This document shows positions 1 to 10,505 of a stretch of 38,127 nucleotides of DNA, piece after piece. Source of the stretch: an uncultured Bacteroidales bacterium (GTDB taxonomy: Bacteria > Bacteroidota > Bacteroidia > Bacteroidales > Paludibacteraceae); assembly GCA_946617165.1 (NCBI GenBank), contig CAMOJP010000008.1:1-38127 (forward strand). The letters run 5' to 3'. A program made the position numbers and the translations under genes. The stretch's first letter is position 1. Every line of letters begins with the position of its first letter. The notes beneath the pieces are model-generated. The model had not been told where the DNA came from. It made no database searches and was given only the letters and a program-made list of their open reading frames with translations.

Positions 1-621
1 AGTACTTAAACTCTTTACACAGCCCTCAGGCAATACACGCGCAGCATAGTTTGGCATTAAGGCATAATAGGCTCGGGCGAGTGACGCACTGTCACCCGCA
101 TCGACACCGTACATCTTCCCCTCTGCCCGCAAACTATCCGCCTGCGCTACCACATCCCGTGCCTCTTCGACCGCACGAGACTTACATCCGCTCAGCAGCA
201 CTACTGCCAAAACGACAAACCATATTTTATACCGTCGGGATAGATGCAGTAAAAGCGCAGCGAGCGCGGCAAGGATGAGGGCGATGACGATACAGAAAAA
301 TGTGACCATATACGCGAACGAGAAGCCCGTTGGAGGCTTCGGTGGCACAATAAGGGTCTGATAATCGTCAGACTGCTCGATGGAAGTGATTTCATCCTGC
401 GCATTAACCGCATACAAACTGTCCAAGAGCGCTGTGAGTGAGTCACGCTGCGGTTGGAGTTCGTAATAGGTATCTATACGTTTATAGAACGCATCCGACT
501 CGGTTTTGCCATACCATATACCGGCAATAACGAGTAAGACCGCTGCAATCAAACATAAGAGTCCAAAGACTGCAGCAATCAAAGACAAGAGTCGGGTGAT
601 ATAAGATTTACGATTCGACAA
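1..621 (-). CDS. Membrane protein with internal lipobox-like segment, truncated at the left window edge (207 codons visible, probable TTG start)
   Basis: Translated by hand: LSNRKSYITRLLSLIAAVFGLLCLIAAVLLVIAGIWYGKTESDAFYKRIDTYYELQPQRDSLTALLDSLYAVNAQDEITSIEQSDDYQTLIVPPKPPTGFSFAYMVTFFCIVIALILAALAALLLHLSRRYKIWFVVLAVVLLSGCKSRAVEEARDVVAQADSLRAEGK... No stop between 621 and 1. Absent from the ORF track, probably because it runs off the window. Strongest coding frame in the interval and co-oriented with neighbours. Confidence 0.7.
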   Translation of the reverse strand, partial: MSNRKSYITRLLSLIAAVFGLLCLIAAVLLVIAGIWYGKTESDAFYKRIDTYYELQPQRDSLTALLDSLYAVNAQDEITSIEQSDDYQTLIVPPKPPTGFSFAYMVTFFCIVIALILAALAALLLHLSRRYKIWFVVLAVVLLSGCKSRAVEEARDVVAQADSLRAEGKMYGVDAGDSASLARAYYALMPNYAARVLPEGCVKSLST

Positions 622-628
622 TTTACAA

Positions 629-907
629 TTACAAGGTGCAAGCGATAGCAGCGATGATATAGGGCATAGCACCAATAAGTACACCTTTACTCAACCGCCA
701 CGTATCAGTCGTATAAAAGACAAAGACAAGTGCCAAATTCGGGAAAACACTGACCTGCAGAAGTTTGCTGAACGTATCACTCAACAGCCAGCCGAAGGTA
801 TGGAATGTGTACCAGAGGTTAAAATGGCTCACATAGACTACAATAAAAATCGCGGGCATTAACAGCCCTAAGACAATACCAATCCAATATTTATCAAAGC
901 GCTGCAT
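629..907 (-). CDS. Small integral membrane protein, hypothetical (92 aa)
   Basis: Hydrophobic segments; overlaps the 3' end of surE by 14 nt; same strand and tight spacing. Confidence 0.75.
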   Translation of the reverse strand: MQRFDKYWIGIVLGLLMPAIFIVVYVSHFNLWYTFHTFGWLLSDTFSKLLQVSVFPNLALVFVFYTTDTWRLSKGVLIGAMPYIIAAIACTL

Positions 908-1673
908 ACTCGGTCATATCGACAGTACATGGCTGGACGGAAATAAAACCGTGGTGAACAGCCCACTCGTCCGTATCCTCGGCTTCCGGCTCTTCGTTGA
1001 CAAAATTACCTTTCATCCAATACTCCGTTTTTCCCTCGCCGTTGATTTTCGGTACGATTTCTTTCTCCCAGTGTCCGCGACATTGGCGGGTCCATTTTAT
1101 ACCGGAAATCTCACCAAGTGGTGCGTTGATATTGTAGCACATACCCCATTTCCAGTCCATATCGTTGAGCAGATGGCGGCATAGTTCGACTACATAAGGT
1201 TCGAACTGCGACAGGTCGGTAGGCTGATTGTTGTCATAGATAGAGAGACCTATACTGCGTATGCCGTGCTCCACGCCTGTGAAGCAAGCTCCCATCGTAC
1301 CGGAATAAACCACATTGACAGAGGCATTAGAACCGTGGTTGATACCGGAAACCAGAAGGTCTATCCGGTTCGGGTCATCGTCAAAAAGCACATTAAGCGC
1401 CAGCTTGACACAATCAGAGGGCATGCCATTCGTCACATAAACATCAATCAGACGCTTCTCCTCCTCTGTGAAATAGTCATTTTGAGCAATATCCACCTTA
1501 TCCATCGTCATCGGTTTGCCCAAAGAGATAGCGTTAGACATACTGCTTCGCGGCCCATCAGGCGCCACGACCGTTACATGACCTAACTGAGTCATAAGCT
1601 TTGTGAGCAGCATGATTCCCTGTGCTCCCCATCCGTCGTCGTTGACAACAACGATATTGATATCTTTATTCAT
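894..1673 (-). CDS. surE: 5'/3'-nucleotidase SurE
   Basis: NDDGWGAQGI near the N terminus, VAPDGPRSSMSNAISLGKP, VSGINHGSNASVNVVYSGTMGACFTGVEHGI; about 259 aa as expected. Confidence 0.95.
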   Translation of the reverse strand: MNKDINIVVVNDDGWGAQGIMLLTKLMTQLGHVTVVAPDGPRSSMSNAISLGKPMTMDKVDIAQNDYFTEEEKRLIDVYVTNGMPSDCVKLALNVLFDDDPNRIDLLVSGINHGSNASVNVVYSGTMGACFTGVEHGIRSIGLSIYDNNQPTDLSQFEPYVVELCRHLLNDMDWKWGMCYNINAPLGEISGIKWTRQCRGHWEKEIVPKINGEGKTEYWMKGNFVNEEPEAEDTDEWAVHHGFISVQPCTVDMTEYAAL

Positions 1674-3050
1674 TTACACCAACTTTATTACCTGTTGTGC
1701 AAGGGCGTTAGCTTCGTCCATAGTAGCCGCTTCGGAATAGACCCTTATAATCGGTTCGGTATTGGATTTGCGCAAGTGTACCCATCCCTGCGGGAAGTCA
1801 ATTTTGACGCCATCTACCGTAGTAATCTGACAGTCTTTCTGCGCGCGAAAGACATTCTCTATACGCGTCAGAACAGCATCGACATTCATTTCGGGCTTGA
1901 GGTCTATGCGATTCTTGGAGATAGCGTAATTGGGGAAAGTGGCACGCAAAGCGCTCACTTTGCATTGTTTCTCGGCAAGACAACTCAGGAAAAGCCCTAT
2001 TCCCACAAGGGCATCACGTCCGTAGTGCGCAGCAGGATAGATTACCCCGCCATTGCCTTCTCCGCCGATAACAGCCTTCGTGCGCTTCATCTCGGCAACC
2101 ACATTGACTTCACCGACGGCAGAGGCACTATATTCTCCGCCGTGAGCACGGGTGACATCCCGCAACGCGCGCGTCGAACTGAGGTTGCTGCATGTATTGC
2201 CCGGAGTATGAGACAGAACATAATCCGCCACGCTGACAAGCGTGTATTCCTCGCCGAACATATCTCCGTTCTCGCAGATAATAGCCAGTCGGTCCACATC
2301 CGGGTCCACTACAAATCCCACATCGGCCTTTCCACTCTTGAGCAGGTCGCTAATCTGGGTGAGATGCTGTGGAAGCGGCTCGGGGTTATGTGCAAAATGT
2401 CCGGTCGGCTCACAGTTGAGTTCGATGATATGCTTCACACCTAATGCCTTGAGCACCGCCGGAATAGCCAATCCCCCTACGGAATTAACACAATCCACCG
2501 CTACGGTGAAGTCCTGCTCCGCAATAGCCTGCGGATGAACCAAATCGAGGTTAAGAACCTGTTGGATATGATACGGCAGATAGTCCTTACTCGTCATATG
2601 CCCGAGTTCATCAACCTGCGAGAAAGTGAAGTCCTCACGTTCGGCAATCGCCAGCACCTCTTTTCCCTCCGCGTCGTTCAGAAACTCGCCGTGCTCGTTG
2701 AGCAGTTTGAGGGCATTCCACTGTTTGGGGTTATGGCTCGCCGTAAGAATGATACCTCCGGCTGCTTTCTCACCTGTAACAGCCAACTCGGTAGTAGGCG
2801 TTGTAGCCAAGCCGATATTAACGACATCATACCCCATACCCATAAGCGTTCCGCAAACAATATGGTCCACCATCTGTCCGCTCAGGCGCGCATCGCGCCC
2901 TACTACTATCGTGTTGTTATTCGGCATAGCCGCCCTGCGCTGTGTAGCGTAAGCAGCCGTAAAACGTACTATATCAACCGGGTTAAGCCCCTCACCAACT
3001 CTACCGCCAATCGTACCACGAATGCCGGAAATACTCTTAACTAAACTCAT
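1674..3050 (-). CDS. glmM: Phosphoglucosamine mutase
   Basis: Phosphoserine loop TASHNPKQWNALK, metal loop DPDVDRL, sugar loop GGEGNGGVIYPAAHYGRDA, phosphate loop RKSNTEPIIRVYSE. TAA directly abuts the surE ATG. Confidence 0.92.
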   Translation of the reverse strand: MSLVKSISGIRGTIGGRVGEGLNPVDIVRFTAAYATQRRAAMPNNNTIVVGRDARLSGQMVDHIVCGTLMGMGYDVVNIGLATTPTTELAVTGEKAAGGIILTASHNPKQWNALKLLNEHGEFLNDAEGKEVLAIAEREDFTFSQVDELGHMTSKDYLPYHIQQVLNLDLVHPQAIAEQDFTVAVDCVNSVGGLAIPAVLKALGVKHIIELNCEPTGHFAHNPEPLPQHLTQISDLLKSGKADVGFVVDPDVDRLAIICENGDMFGEEYTLVSVADYVLSHTPGNTCSNLSSTRALRDVTRAHGGEYSASAVGEVNVVAEMKRTKAVIGGEGNGGVIYPAAHYGRDALVGIGLFLSCLAEKQCKVSALRATFPNYAISKNRIDLKPEMNVDAVLTRIENVFRAQKDCQITTVDGVKIDFPQGWVHLRKSNTEPIIRVYSEAATMDEANALAQQVIKLV

Positions 3051-3051
3051 A

Positions 3052-3618
3052 TTATCGTTTGATTTTCATTTTCATGTGATAGCCGTAGGGCGTAACTGTC
3101 GTCTGGTCATCAGTAAACCCTAATCGGCTGGGGCAGATAATCTTACACTCCGAATCGCTGTATTTCATCAGCCCTACCGCAGCATGCCATGCCGTGGGAG
3201 CCGTGGTGTAATCGGTGAGATAAGTGAACTCCAAAGGATAAGCACTGTTAAGCGTTGTCCAGTAGTCGGCGGTATCTGCATTGACGTTGAGCGTATATTG
3301 CTTAAAGCGCATAACGACCGTTTCCGTAGCCATTATAGGGTCTGTCTTAGGACCACGCCTAACAAGATGATAGTAGAAATAATCGTAACCGCTGACTTGA
3401 TAGTAGTCTTTTTCACCCCAATCGGCATCGTCCTCGGGCAACTCCTTAATGACGTTTATCTTCTCACGGGCAATATAATCCTCAATAAGTTTCTTCTCCG
3501 CCTTGAGGTCAGAGGAGTAACTGTTGGAACTGCAGGAGGGCAGTATAAAGACCGCTGCACCCAAACATAAAAAACAACAATAGAACGACAAAGGTAGAAA
3601 GACTGATATTTTCTTCAT
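3052..3618 (-). CDS. Lipoprotein, DUF4827-like
   Basis: Lipobox-like ILPSCSSN; position immediately upstream of glmM matches the arrangement recalled for Bacteroides DUF4827 proteins (established knowledge, not searched). Confidence 0.7.
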   Translation of the reverse strand: MKKISVFLPLSFYCCFLCLGAAVFILPSCSSNSYSSDLKAEKKLIEDYIAREKINVIKELPEDDADWGEKDYYQVSGYDYFYYHLVRRGPKTDPIMATETVVMRFKQYTLNVNADTADYWTTLNSAYPLEFTYLTDYTTAPTAWHAAVGLMKYSDSECKIICPSRLGFTDDQTTVTPYGYHMKMKIKR

Positions 3619-3620
3619 AA

Positions 3621-4178
3621 TTATAACTCTTTAGATTTCAACGTAACCTCAAAGCGTACGTTCGTATAAGGTTTAACTATATCGGTTCCATGTACGCCAT
3701 AAGCGGTGTACCACGGAGCATAGACGACAGCCGTTTCACCCTCGCACATGTCTTCCACCGCCTCTTCCAAGACCAAGGGCATCTTGTAATGTTTGATGGT
3801 ATAGTCCCCCTCCACATCCTGCAGCATATCGCCATCCAGAGTATAAGTCCGGAAATGCACGCGCCATTTCTCGTTCATTTGGGGGGTATCAGCATACAAA
3901 GCTGCCTGCCGTTCGGCTTCATCACGCCGTTTCTTCCACGCTCCGCAAGGCAACTGGACAAACTCCGCGCCGTCCGCCTTACGCAGGCTGTCAACCATGG
4001 CAAAGATATCGGCATCCGCCCGCTCCGCCATACGCTGGTTTATTTCCATAAGCGACAGAACAGTCGAATCAGCTTTATCGGCACTACCACTCCTTCTGCT
4101 CGGACTTTGAGGAGCCGTACGGTGACACGCCGACAAAACAACAACCAAAACACATCCTATAATCCAATATCCTTTCAC
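3621..4178 (-). CDS. Lipoprotein with degenerate FKBP-type peptidyl-prolyl isomerase-like C terminus
   Basis: Signal plus lipobox VVVLSACHR; C-terminal YAPWYTAYGVHGTDIVKPYTNVRFEVTLKS resembles the FKBP fold ending. Confidence 0.65.
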   Translation of the reverse strand: MKGYWIIGCVLVVVLSACHRTAPQSPSRRSGSADKADSTVLSLMEINQRMAERADADIFAMVDSLRKADGAEFVQLPCGAWKKRRDEAERQAALYADTPQMNEKWRVHFRTYTLDGDMLQDVEGDYTIKHYKMPLVLEEAVEDMCEGETAVVYAPWYTAYGVHGTDIVKPYTNVRFEVTLKSKEL

Positions 4179-4202
4179 CCTTTAACCTTTCACCCTACAT
4201 CT

Positions 4203-5066
<864 letters not shown>

Positions 5067-5090
5067 TAGTGATTATATTAATAAAAGACC

Positions 5091-5732
5091 TTAGAAATTC
5101 TCACTAAAATCAATAGAGCCGGATACTTCTTTACAACCTACAGGAACGGTGAACTCATCATCATATCCCTGTTTCCAGCGGGTGGCAGTAAACTCCATAG
5201 ATCCGCTCGTTTTCTTATACATATAAATACGGTTGTAACCGGCTACTTTATAATTGTCTTCCGTAAAGGTAATACACTTTTTACCGGTGATATACTCCGT
5301 TCCCTCTGCCTTATTAACATTATCACTGACCATCGTATCCGCAAACTTATCCCAACGGAACCATTCTACAGGAAAGACCATGGACAGGTCGGAATAATAG
5401 TATTCACCGTTTTTTTGCGTTTTGTGCACGTAAGTACCGTCGTAGATATTACCATGATAAACATCCTTTGGCGTAATAATAGTAAAAGTACCGTCATATT
5501 TATCTGTACGGATATATTTTCCATTTTCCTTAAAAGTCAGTTTCAGACCTTCTGTACGGCCATTGTAAGAATAATAAACCGTACCTGAAGACTCGGTAAA
5601 CACCTTACCACCGATAATTTCGTTTTTCTCATCAACCGCCCATTTGGTCATCAAAACCGTTGCCGTAATACAGCCGCTTAACAGAGTTGCCACTACCGAG
5701 AGTGCTGCAACCATCTTTAAAGTTTTTTTCAT
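5091..5732 (-). CDS. Hypothetical lipoprotein (213 aa)
   Basis: N terminus MKKTLKMVAALSVVATLLSGC with lipobox; own upstream promoter (5774..5805). Confidence 0.8.
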   Translation of the reverse strand: MKKTLKMVAALSVVATLLSGCITATVLMTKWAVDEKNEIIGGKVFTESSGTVYYSYNGRTEGLKLTFKENGKYIRTDKYDGTFTIITPKDVYHGNIYDGTYVHKTQKNGEYYYSDLSMVFPVEWFRWDKFADTMVSDNVNKAEGTEYITGKKCITFTEDNYKVAGYNRIYMYKKTSGSMEFTATRWKQGYDDEFTVPVGCKEVSGSIDFSENF

Positions 5733-5773
5733 AATTTAATTATTTATTGATTATTTGGGATTAATAACGACGG

Positions 5774-5805
5774 CAAAAGTACTGCTTTTTTTCCATATAC
5801 GCAAA
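5774..5805 (-). promoter_or_regulatory. Bacteroidetes sigma-ABfr-type promoter for 5091..5732 and downstream genes
   Basis: Minus strand: TTTG (5805..5802) - 20 nt - TACTTTTG (5781..5774); matches TTTG-N19-21-TAnnTTTG. Confidence 0.8.
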
Positions 5806-5821
5806 TAAAAGTATTACTTTT

Positions 5822-5853
5822 TTTGTGCAATCAAAAAAAAAGTTGTAATTTTG
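5822..5853 (+). promoter_or_regulatory. Bacteroidetes-type promoter for sppA-lpxK-ABC run
   Basis: TTTG (5822..5825) - 20 nt - TAATTTTG (5846..5853), about 50 nt upstream of the sppA ATG. Confidence 0.8.
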
Positions 5854-5904
5854 CGGCAAATATGCTAATTAAAGTTTGTAAATCAATTTTCAATATCAAT
5901 CATT

Positions 5905-7656
5905 ATGGCTATTCGCATTAAATCCTCCGAGGGCGGAACTCGTAAAAACCGCGGTTGTTTGTGGACAATTATCGTCTGCGCAGTATTATACTTATGTTCC
6001 TGTGTAGGCTTTGCCATGTTAGTAGGCAATGCTTTTGGCAACTCTAAACTTGGAGACAAAACAGTCTATCGTATTGACATGAAAGGTATAGTTGTCGAGC
6101 AAGCTCAAGAAGACAATCCTTTCGCTGCCTTATCAGGTGCCGTACCTTTCGGTGCGCAGAAACAGGAAACAGTCGGCTTGGACGACCTGTTGAGCAATAT
6201 CAAACTGGCTAAAGAAGATGACCACGTAAAAGGTATCTATCTCAAAGGCGGTTCATTAAGCGTAGCTCCGGCATCCGCTAAGGCTATTCGGGACGCACTG
6301 ATCGACTTCAAAACCTCCGGCAAGTGGATTATCGCTTACGCTGAGAGTTATGGTCAGACAAACTACTATATCGCTTCCGTAGCTGATAAAATTTATCTGG
6401 ACCAAGTAGGTGAAGTCGCATGGCACGGACTAAGCGGCACAAAGATGTATTACAAACGTATTCTTGACAAAATCGGTGTGGAGATGCAAGTGCTCAAAGT
6501 AGGTACATTCAAATCCGCCGTTGAGCCGTATTTCCGGACGTCTATGTCGGAAGCTGACCGTAAACAGACAGAGGTTTATCTGTTCGGTATATGGAACAAC
6601 ATGACCGCTGCCGTAGCAGAATCACGTCACCTGACCGTAGAACAAATGAACCAATATGCAGATGAGTTTATGGACGTTCAACCGCAAGAGAAATATATTC
6701 AATACGGTATGGTTGACAGTCTCGTTTATCGCCAAGATATGGACTCCGTACTCGTACGTTTGATCGGCGATGAGGACTACACCGTTATAACCACTTCCAA
6801 GATGGCATCTATCGAACGCAAGAAAAACAAAGCTAAAGACCGCATTGCCATAGTGTATGCAGAAGGTGAAATCACAGACGAAACCGGTGACGGCATTGTT
6901 GGAACTAAGATGATTAAGACCTTATCAGAGGTAATGAAGGACGACGATATCAAGGCTATGGTATTCCGTGTTAACAGCCCCGGTGGAAGTGCTAACGCCA
7001 GTGAGCAAATCAATCATGCTGTTAAACTGATACAAGAGAAAGGTATCCCTGTTGTAGTATCCATGGGGGACTACGCTGCTTCCGGCGGATATTATATCAG
7101 TTCCGAAGCGGATTATATCTACGCAGAGCCTACAACACTAACCGGTTCGATTGGTATCTTCGGCGTAATACCGAACTACAAAGGCATCCGCGAAAAAGTA
7201 GGATTGGATATCGACGGTGTAGGAACCAACAAACATGCCGCTATGTTGACCAACCTCACGATGAAAGGCATGGACGAGGGCGAACGTGCTCTCATGCAAG
7301 CTATGATTGAGCGCGGTTACGATTTATTTACCCGTCGCTGCGCCGAAGGACGTAATATACCTCAGGATTCTATCAAGGCTATCGGAGAAGGACGTGTCTG
7401 GTTAGGTCAAGACGCGCTGCGTCTGGGCTTGGTAGATGAACTCGGTAATATCGATAACGCTATTGACAAAGCGGCCGAATTAGCCGGTATCGAGGATTAT
7501 GCCCTTGTTTACTATCCGAAACCCAAAGACCCGTTCGAAGAGTTCATGAAGATGCTTGACAACTCAACCGAAGAAGAGCGTTTGATTGCCCGCATCCGCG
7601 AGATGGTGAAAGAGCCACGTATCCTCATGCTCGCTCCGGTCGTTGAGATTCGGTAA
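5905..7656 (+). CDS. sppA: Signal peptide peptidase SppA, 67K type
   Basis: N-terminal TM; catalytic Lys region VLKVGTFKSAVEPYFRTSMS; catalytic Ser region VSMGDYAASGGYYISSEAD. Confidence 0.95.
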   Translation: MAIRIKSSEGGTRKNRGCLWTIIVCAVLYLCSCVGFAMLVGNAFGNSKLGDKTVYRIDMKGIVVEQAQEDNPFAALSGAVPFGAQKQETVGLDDLLSNIKLAKEDDHVKGIYLKGGSLSVAPASAKAIRDALIDFKTSGKWIIAYAESYGQTNYYIASVADKIYLDQVGEVAWHGLSGTKMYYKRILDKIGVEMQVLKVGTFKSAVEPYFRTSMSEADRKQTEVYLFGIWNNMTAAVAESRHLTVEQMNQYADEFMDVQPQEKYIQYGMVDSLVYRQDMDSVLVRLIGDEDYTVITTSKMASIERKKNKAKDRIAIVYAEGEITDETGDGIVGTKMIKTLSEVMKDDDIKAMVFRVNSPGGSANASEQINHAVKLIQEKGIPVVVSMGDYAASGGYYISSEADYIYAEPTTLTGSIGIFGVIPNYKGIREKVGLDIDGVGTNKHAAMLTNLTMKGMDEGERALMQAMIERGYDLFTRRCAEGRNIPQDSIKAIGEGRVWLGQDALRLGLVDELGNIDNAIDKAAELAGIEDYALVYYPKPKDPFEEFMKMLDNSTEEERLIARIREMVKEPRILMLAPVVEIR

Positions 7657-8648
7657 TGTTAGGGCTGTTCTTACATATTAGACACTGGCTATACGACAAG
7701 CAGATATTACCCTCACACAAGGTATCCGTACCGACAATATGTATCGGTAACATAGCTGTCGGAGGTACAGGTAAAACTCCACATACCGAATATCTGATTC
7801 GGATGCTGTCGCCGATGTATAAGGTAGCTGTACTCTCCCGTGGATATAAGCGCAAGACAAGTGGTTTTGTCATGGCGGACCACACCAGTACGGCAGCCAC
7901 TATCGGTGACGAGCCGATGCAGATACACCGCAAGTTTCCGGATATAACCGTGGCGGTATGCGAAAACCGTGTGCGTGGAGTACACCAACTCCAACGAATG
8001 GTTCCCGACTTACAGGTTGTCTTGTTAGACGATGCCATGCAGCATCGGTCGCTCCAATGCGGATTTACCGTTTTACTGACGGCTTTAGACAACCTGTATA
8101 TCACGGACCATTTGATGCCGTGGGGAAGTCTGAGAGACCTGAAACAGCGAAGCTTGGCAGCGCAAGCCGTTATCGTCACCAAATGTCCGGCAGACATGAA
8201 GCCCATAGACCAGCGCGTAATTAATAACCGGTTACGGCTACCTGCCTATCAACAGTTATACTTCTCGCACATAGTCTATGAGCCGATTGAAGTAACCGGC
8301 TCTAATCCTCTGGTAATAAGCGGGATTGCACATCCTGAAGCATTCTATGCGTATATTAGAGAGCAATTCCCTAAAGCGTCGTTTCTTACCTTTGAAGACC
8401 ACCATCGGTTTACAAAAGCGGACGAAAGAAAAATAGAAGCTATTTCTGCCGCACACGACTGCATCCTTACGACTGAGAAAGACTACGAACGGCTGCTACT
8501 CACCCGCCTGCCGGATAGCGTAAAACAGAAAATACAAGCCGTGCCTATTCGGGTTGATTTGGACAAACAAAACGATGACCTGAAACGGCAACTGACAGCC
8601 TACATCGACGAAGATTTAAAACATCTGCAAAAAAACAAAAAAGCATGA
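7656..8648 (+). CDS. lpxK: Tetraacyldisaccharide 4'-kinase
   Basis: VPTICIGNIAVGGTGKTPHTEYLIRML; VLLDDAMQHRSL; TTEKDYERLL; overlaps the sppA stop as TAATG. Confidence 0.94.
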   Translation: MLGLFLHIRHWLYDKQILPSHKVSVPTICIGNIAVGGTGKTPHTEYLIRMLSPMYKVAVLSRGYKRKTSGFVMADHTSTAATIGDEPMQIHRKFPDITVAVCENRVRGVHQLQRMVPDLQVVLLDDAMQHRSLQCGFTVLLTALDNLYITDHLMPWGSLRDLKQRSLAAQAVIVTKCPADMKPIDQRVINNRLRLPAYQQLYFSHIVYEPIEVTGSNPLVISGIAHPEAFYAYIREQFPKASFLTFEDHHRFTKADERKIEAISAAHDCILTTEKDYERLLLTRLPDSVKQKIQAVPIRVDLDKQNDDLKRQLTAYIDEDLKHLQKNKKA

Positions 8649-10504
8649 ATATATTCAAACTGCTCCACCGGTTTATTCCACCGTACAGGGGACAAGTGGC
8701 ACTCAATATCACGTTTAACATCCTATCAACCGTGCTGTCACTTTTCTCCTTTGCGACGATTATACCTATCTTACAACTCTTGTTTGGCATAACAGACATG
8801 AACAGCCAATATACTGAATTGGTATCAAGTATGCCTGTCAAAGAATATGTAGAAGCTGCTCGCGGCAACTTATATTGGTATATGGGGCAGTTAGTAACGC
8901 AACACGGCGCCGGACTGGTGCTGTTCATGTTAGGGTTTTTCTTAGTGATTACAACCGGTTTGAAATGTCTGTGCGCTTGGTTAGCAAACTTTTTCATTGT
9001 CCCAATACGGACAGGAGTACTTCGTGACCTGCGCCAACAGTTATATAATAAGGTGACCCGACTGCCGCTTGGATATTTCACAGAAGAACGTAAAGGAGAT
9101 ATCATGTCCCGTATGACAAATGACGTAAATGAAGTGGAGGGCAGTATCATGTCCACCGTGGATATTCTTTTTAAGAATCCACTCATGATACTAATCTACC
9201 TTGTGATGTTATTTCTCATTTCGTGGCAACTAACGCTTTTTGCACTTATCTTACTACCGGTTGCGGGGTTGCTCATCGGTCGTATCGGGCGGTCTCTCAA
9301 ACGCACTTCTACCAAGGGACAGGAGCAGACTGCCGATATCCTTACACAGATAGAGGAGACATTAGGCGGCCTACGCGTGGTAAAAGCTTTCAATGCCGAA
9401 CAGAAACTACAGGCACGCTTCCTCAAACTGATTAATGAGACCCGCCACACCTTCACTCGCATTAACAGACGTTACTACTTAGCGCATCCCGTTTCCGAAT
9501 TTTTAGGTACCACGCTAATCGCCGTGCTGCTATGGTATGGCGGAGGACTGATTTTAAGCCATAATGCATTAATCGATGCCTCAACGTTTATCTACTACTT
9601 GATATTGTTCTATTCCATCATCAATCCGGCCAAAGACCTGTCTAAAGCCTCCTACGGTATTCGCCGCGGTACAGCAGCTTTAGAGCGCATTGATAAGGTA
9701 TTAAACACCCGGAATAATATCCGGGAAGTCCCCCATCCTATTGCGATCAAGAGTTTTAATGATTGTATCATATATAAGGATGTAAGTTTTGCATACCGCA
9801 ACGATATGGAAGTGCTGCAACATATCAACCTCACTATTCGTAAAGGGGAGATGATTGCTTTGGTAGGTCAGTCCGGAAGTGGTAAAACAACCTTAGCCGA
9901 CCTACTGCCACGATTTTACGACGTGACTCACGGAAGCATCACTATTGACGGCAAAGATATACGCGAAGCCAAGATACACGATCTGCGTGAATTGATGGGC
10001 AACGTAAATCAGGATGCAATTCTATTTAACGACACGTTCTACAATAATATCACTTTCGGTGTAGATACAACCCAACCTGCGCCTAACGGACACAGTTGGC
10101 AGGAAGCGGTTGAGCGGGCAGCCAAGATTGCAAATGCCCATGATTTTATCATGGCCACTCCCGATGGTTACGAAACCACTATCGGCGACCGAGGCAGCCG
10201 TTTGTCCGGCGGTCAGAGACAGCGTATCTCTATCGCACGGGCTATTTTAAAGAACCCGCCTATCCTCATCCTTGACGAGGCTACGTCCGCATTAGATACC
10301 GAGTCGGAGAAACTGGTTCAGGAAGCCCTTGAGCATTTGATGAAAGATCGTACTACATTAGTCGTAGCGCACCGTTTATCCACCATCCGTAATGCCGATA
10401 TGATATGCGTCCTGCACGACGGGCGTATCGTCGAGCAAGGACGCCATGAAGAGCTTATGAAACGTAACGGCTATTACGCCAAGCTAGCTGCTATGCAGCA
10501 ATAG
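8645..10504 (+). CDS. MsbA-like ABC transporter (TM domain fused to ATPase)
   Basis: Walker A GQSGSGKTT, signature LSGGQRQRISIARAIL, Walker B ILILDEATSALD, H-loop VVAHRLSTI; ATGA overlap with lpxK. Confidence 0.93.
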   Translation: MNIFKLLHRFIPPYRGQVALNITFNILSTVLSLFSFATIIPILQLLFGITDMNSQYTELVSSMPVKEYVEAARGNLYWYMGQLVTQHGAGLVLFMLGFFLVITTGLKCLCAWLANFFIVPIRTGVLRDLRQQLYNKVTRLPLGYFTEERKGDIMSRMTNDVNEVEGSIMSTVDILFKNPLMILIYLVMLFLISWQLTLFALILLPVAGLLIGRIGRSLKRTSTKGQEQTADILTQIEETLGGLRVVKAFNAEQKLQARFLKLINETRHTFTRINRRYYLAHPVSEFLGTTLIAVLLWYGGGLILSHNALIDASTFIYYLILFYSIINPAKDLSKASYGIRRGTAALERIDKVLNTRNNIREVPHPIAIKSFNDCIIYKDVSFAYRNDMEVLQHINLTIRKGEMIALVGQSGSGKTTLADLLPRFYDVTHGSITIDGKDIREAKIHDLRELMGNVNQDAILFNDTFYNNITFGVDTTQPAPNGHSWQEAVERAAKIANAHDFIMATPDGYETTIGDRGSRLSGGQRQRISIARAILKNPPILILDEATSALDTESEKLVQEALEHLMKDRTTLVVAHRLSTIRNADMICVLHDGRIVEQGRHEELMKRNGYYAKLAAMQQ

Positions 10505-10505
10505 A

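Noticed and set aside
1695-2444. Long plus-strand ORF (249 aa) antisense to glmM
   Set aside because: Lies wholly inside the strongly supported glmM frame; composition looks like a shadow ORF and no motif was recognised.
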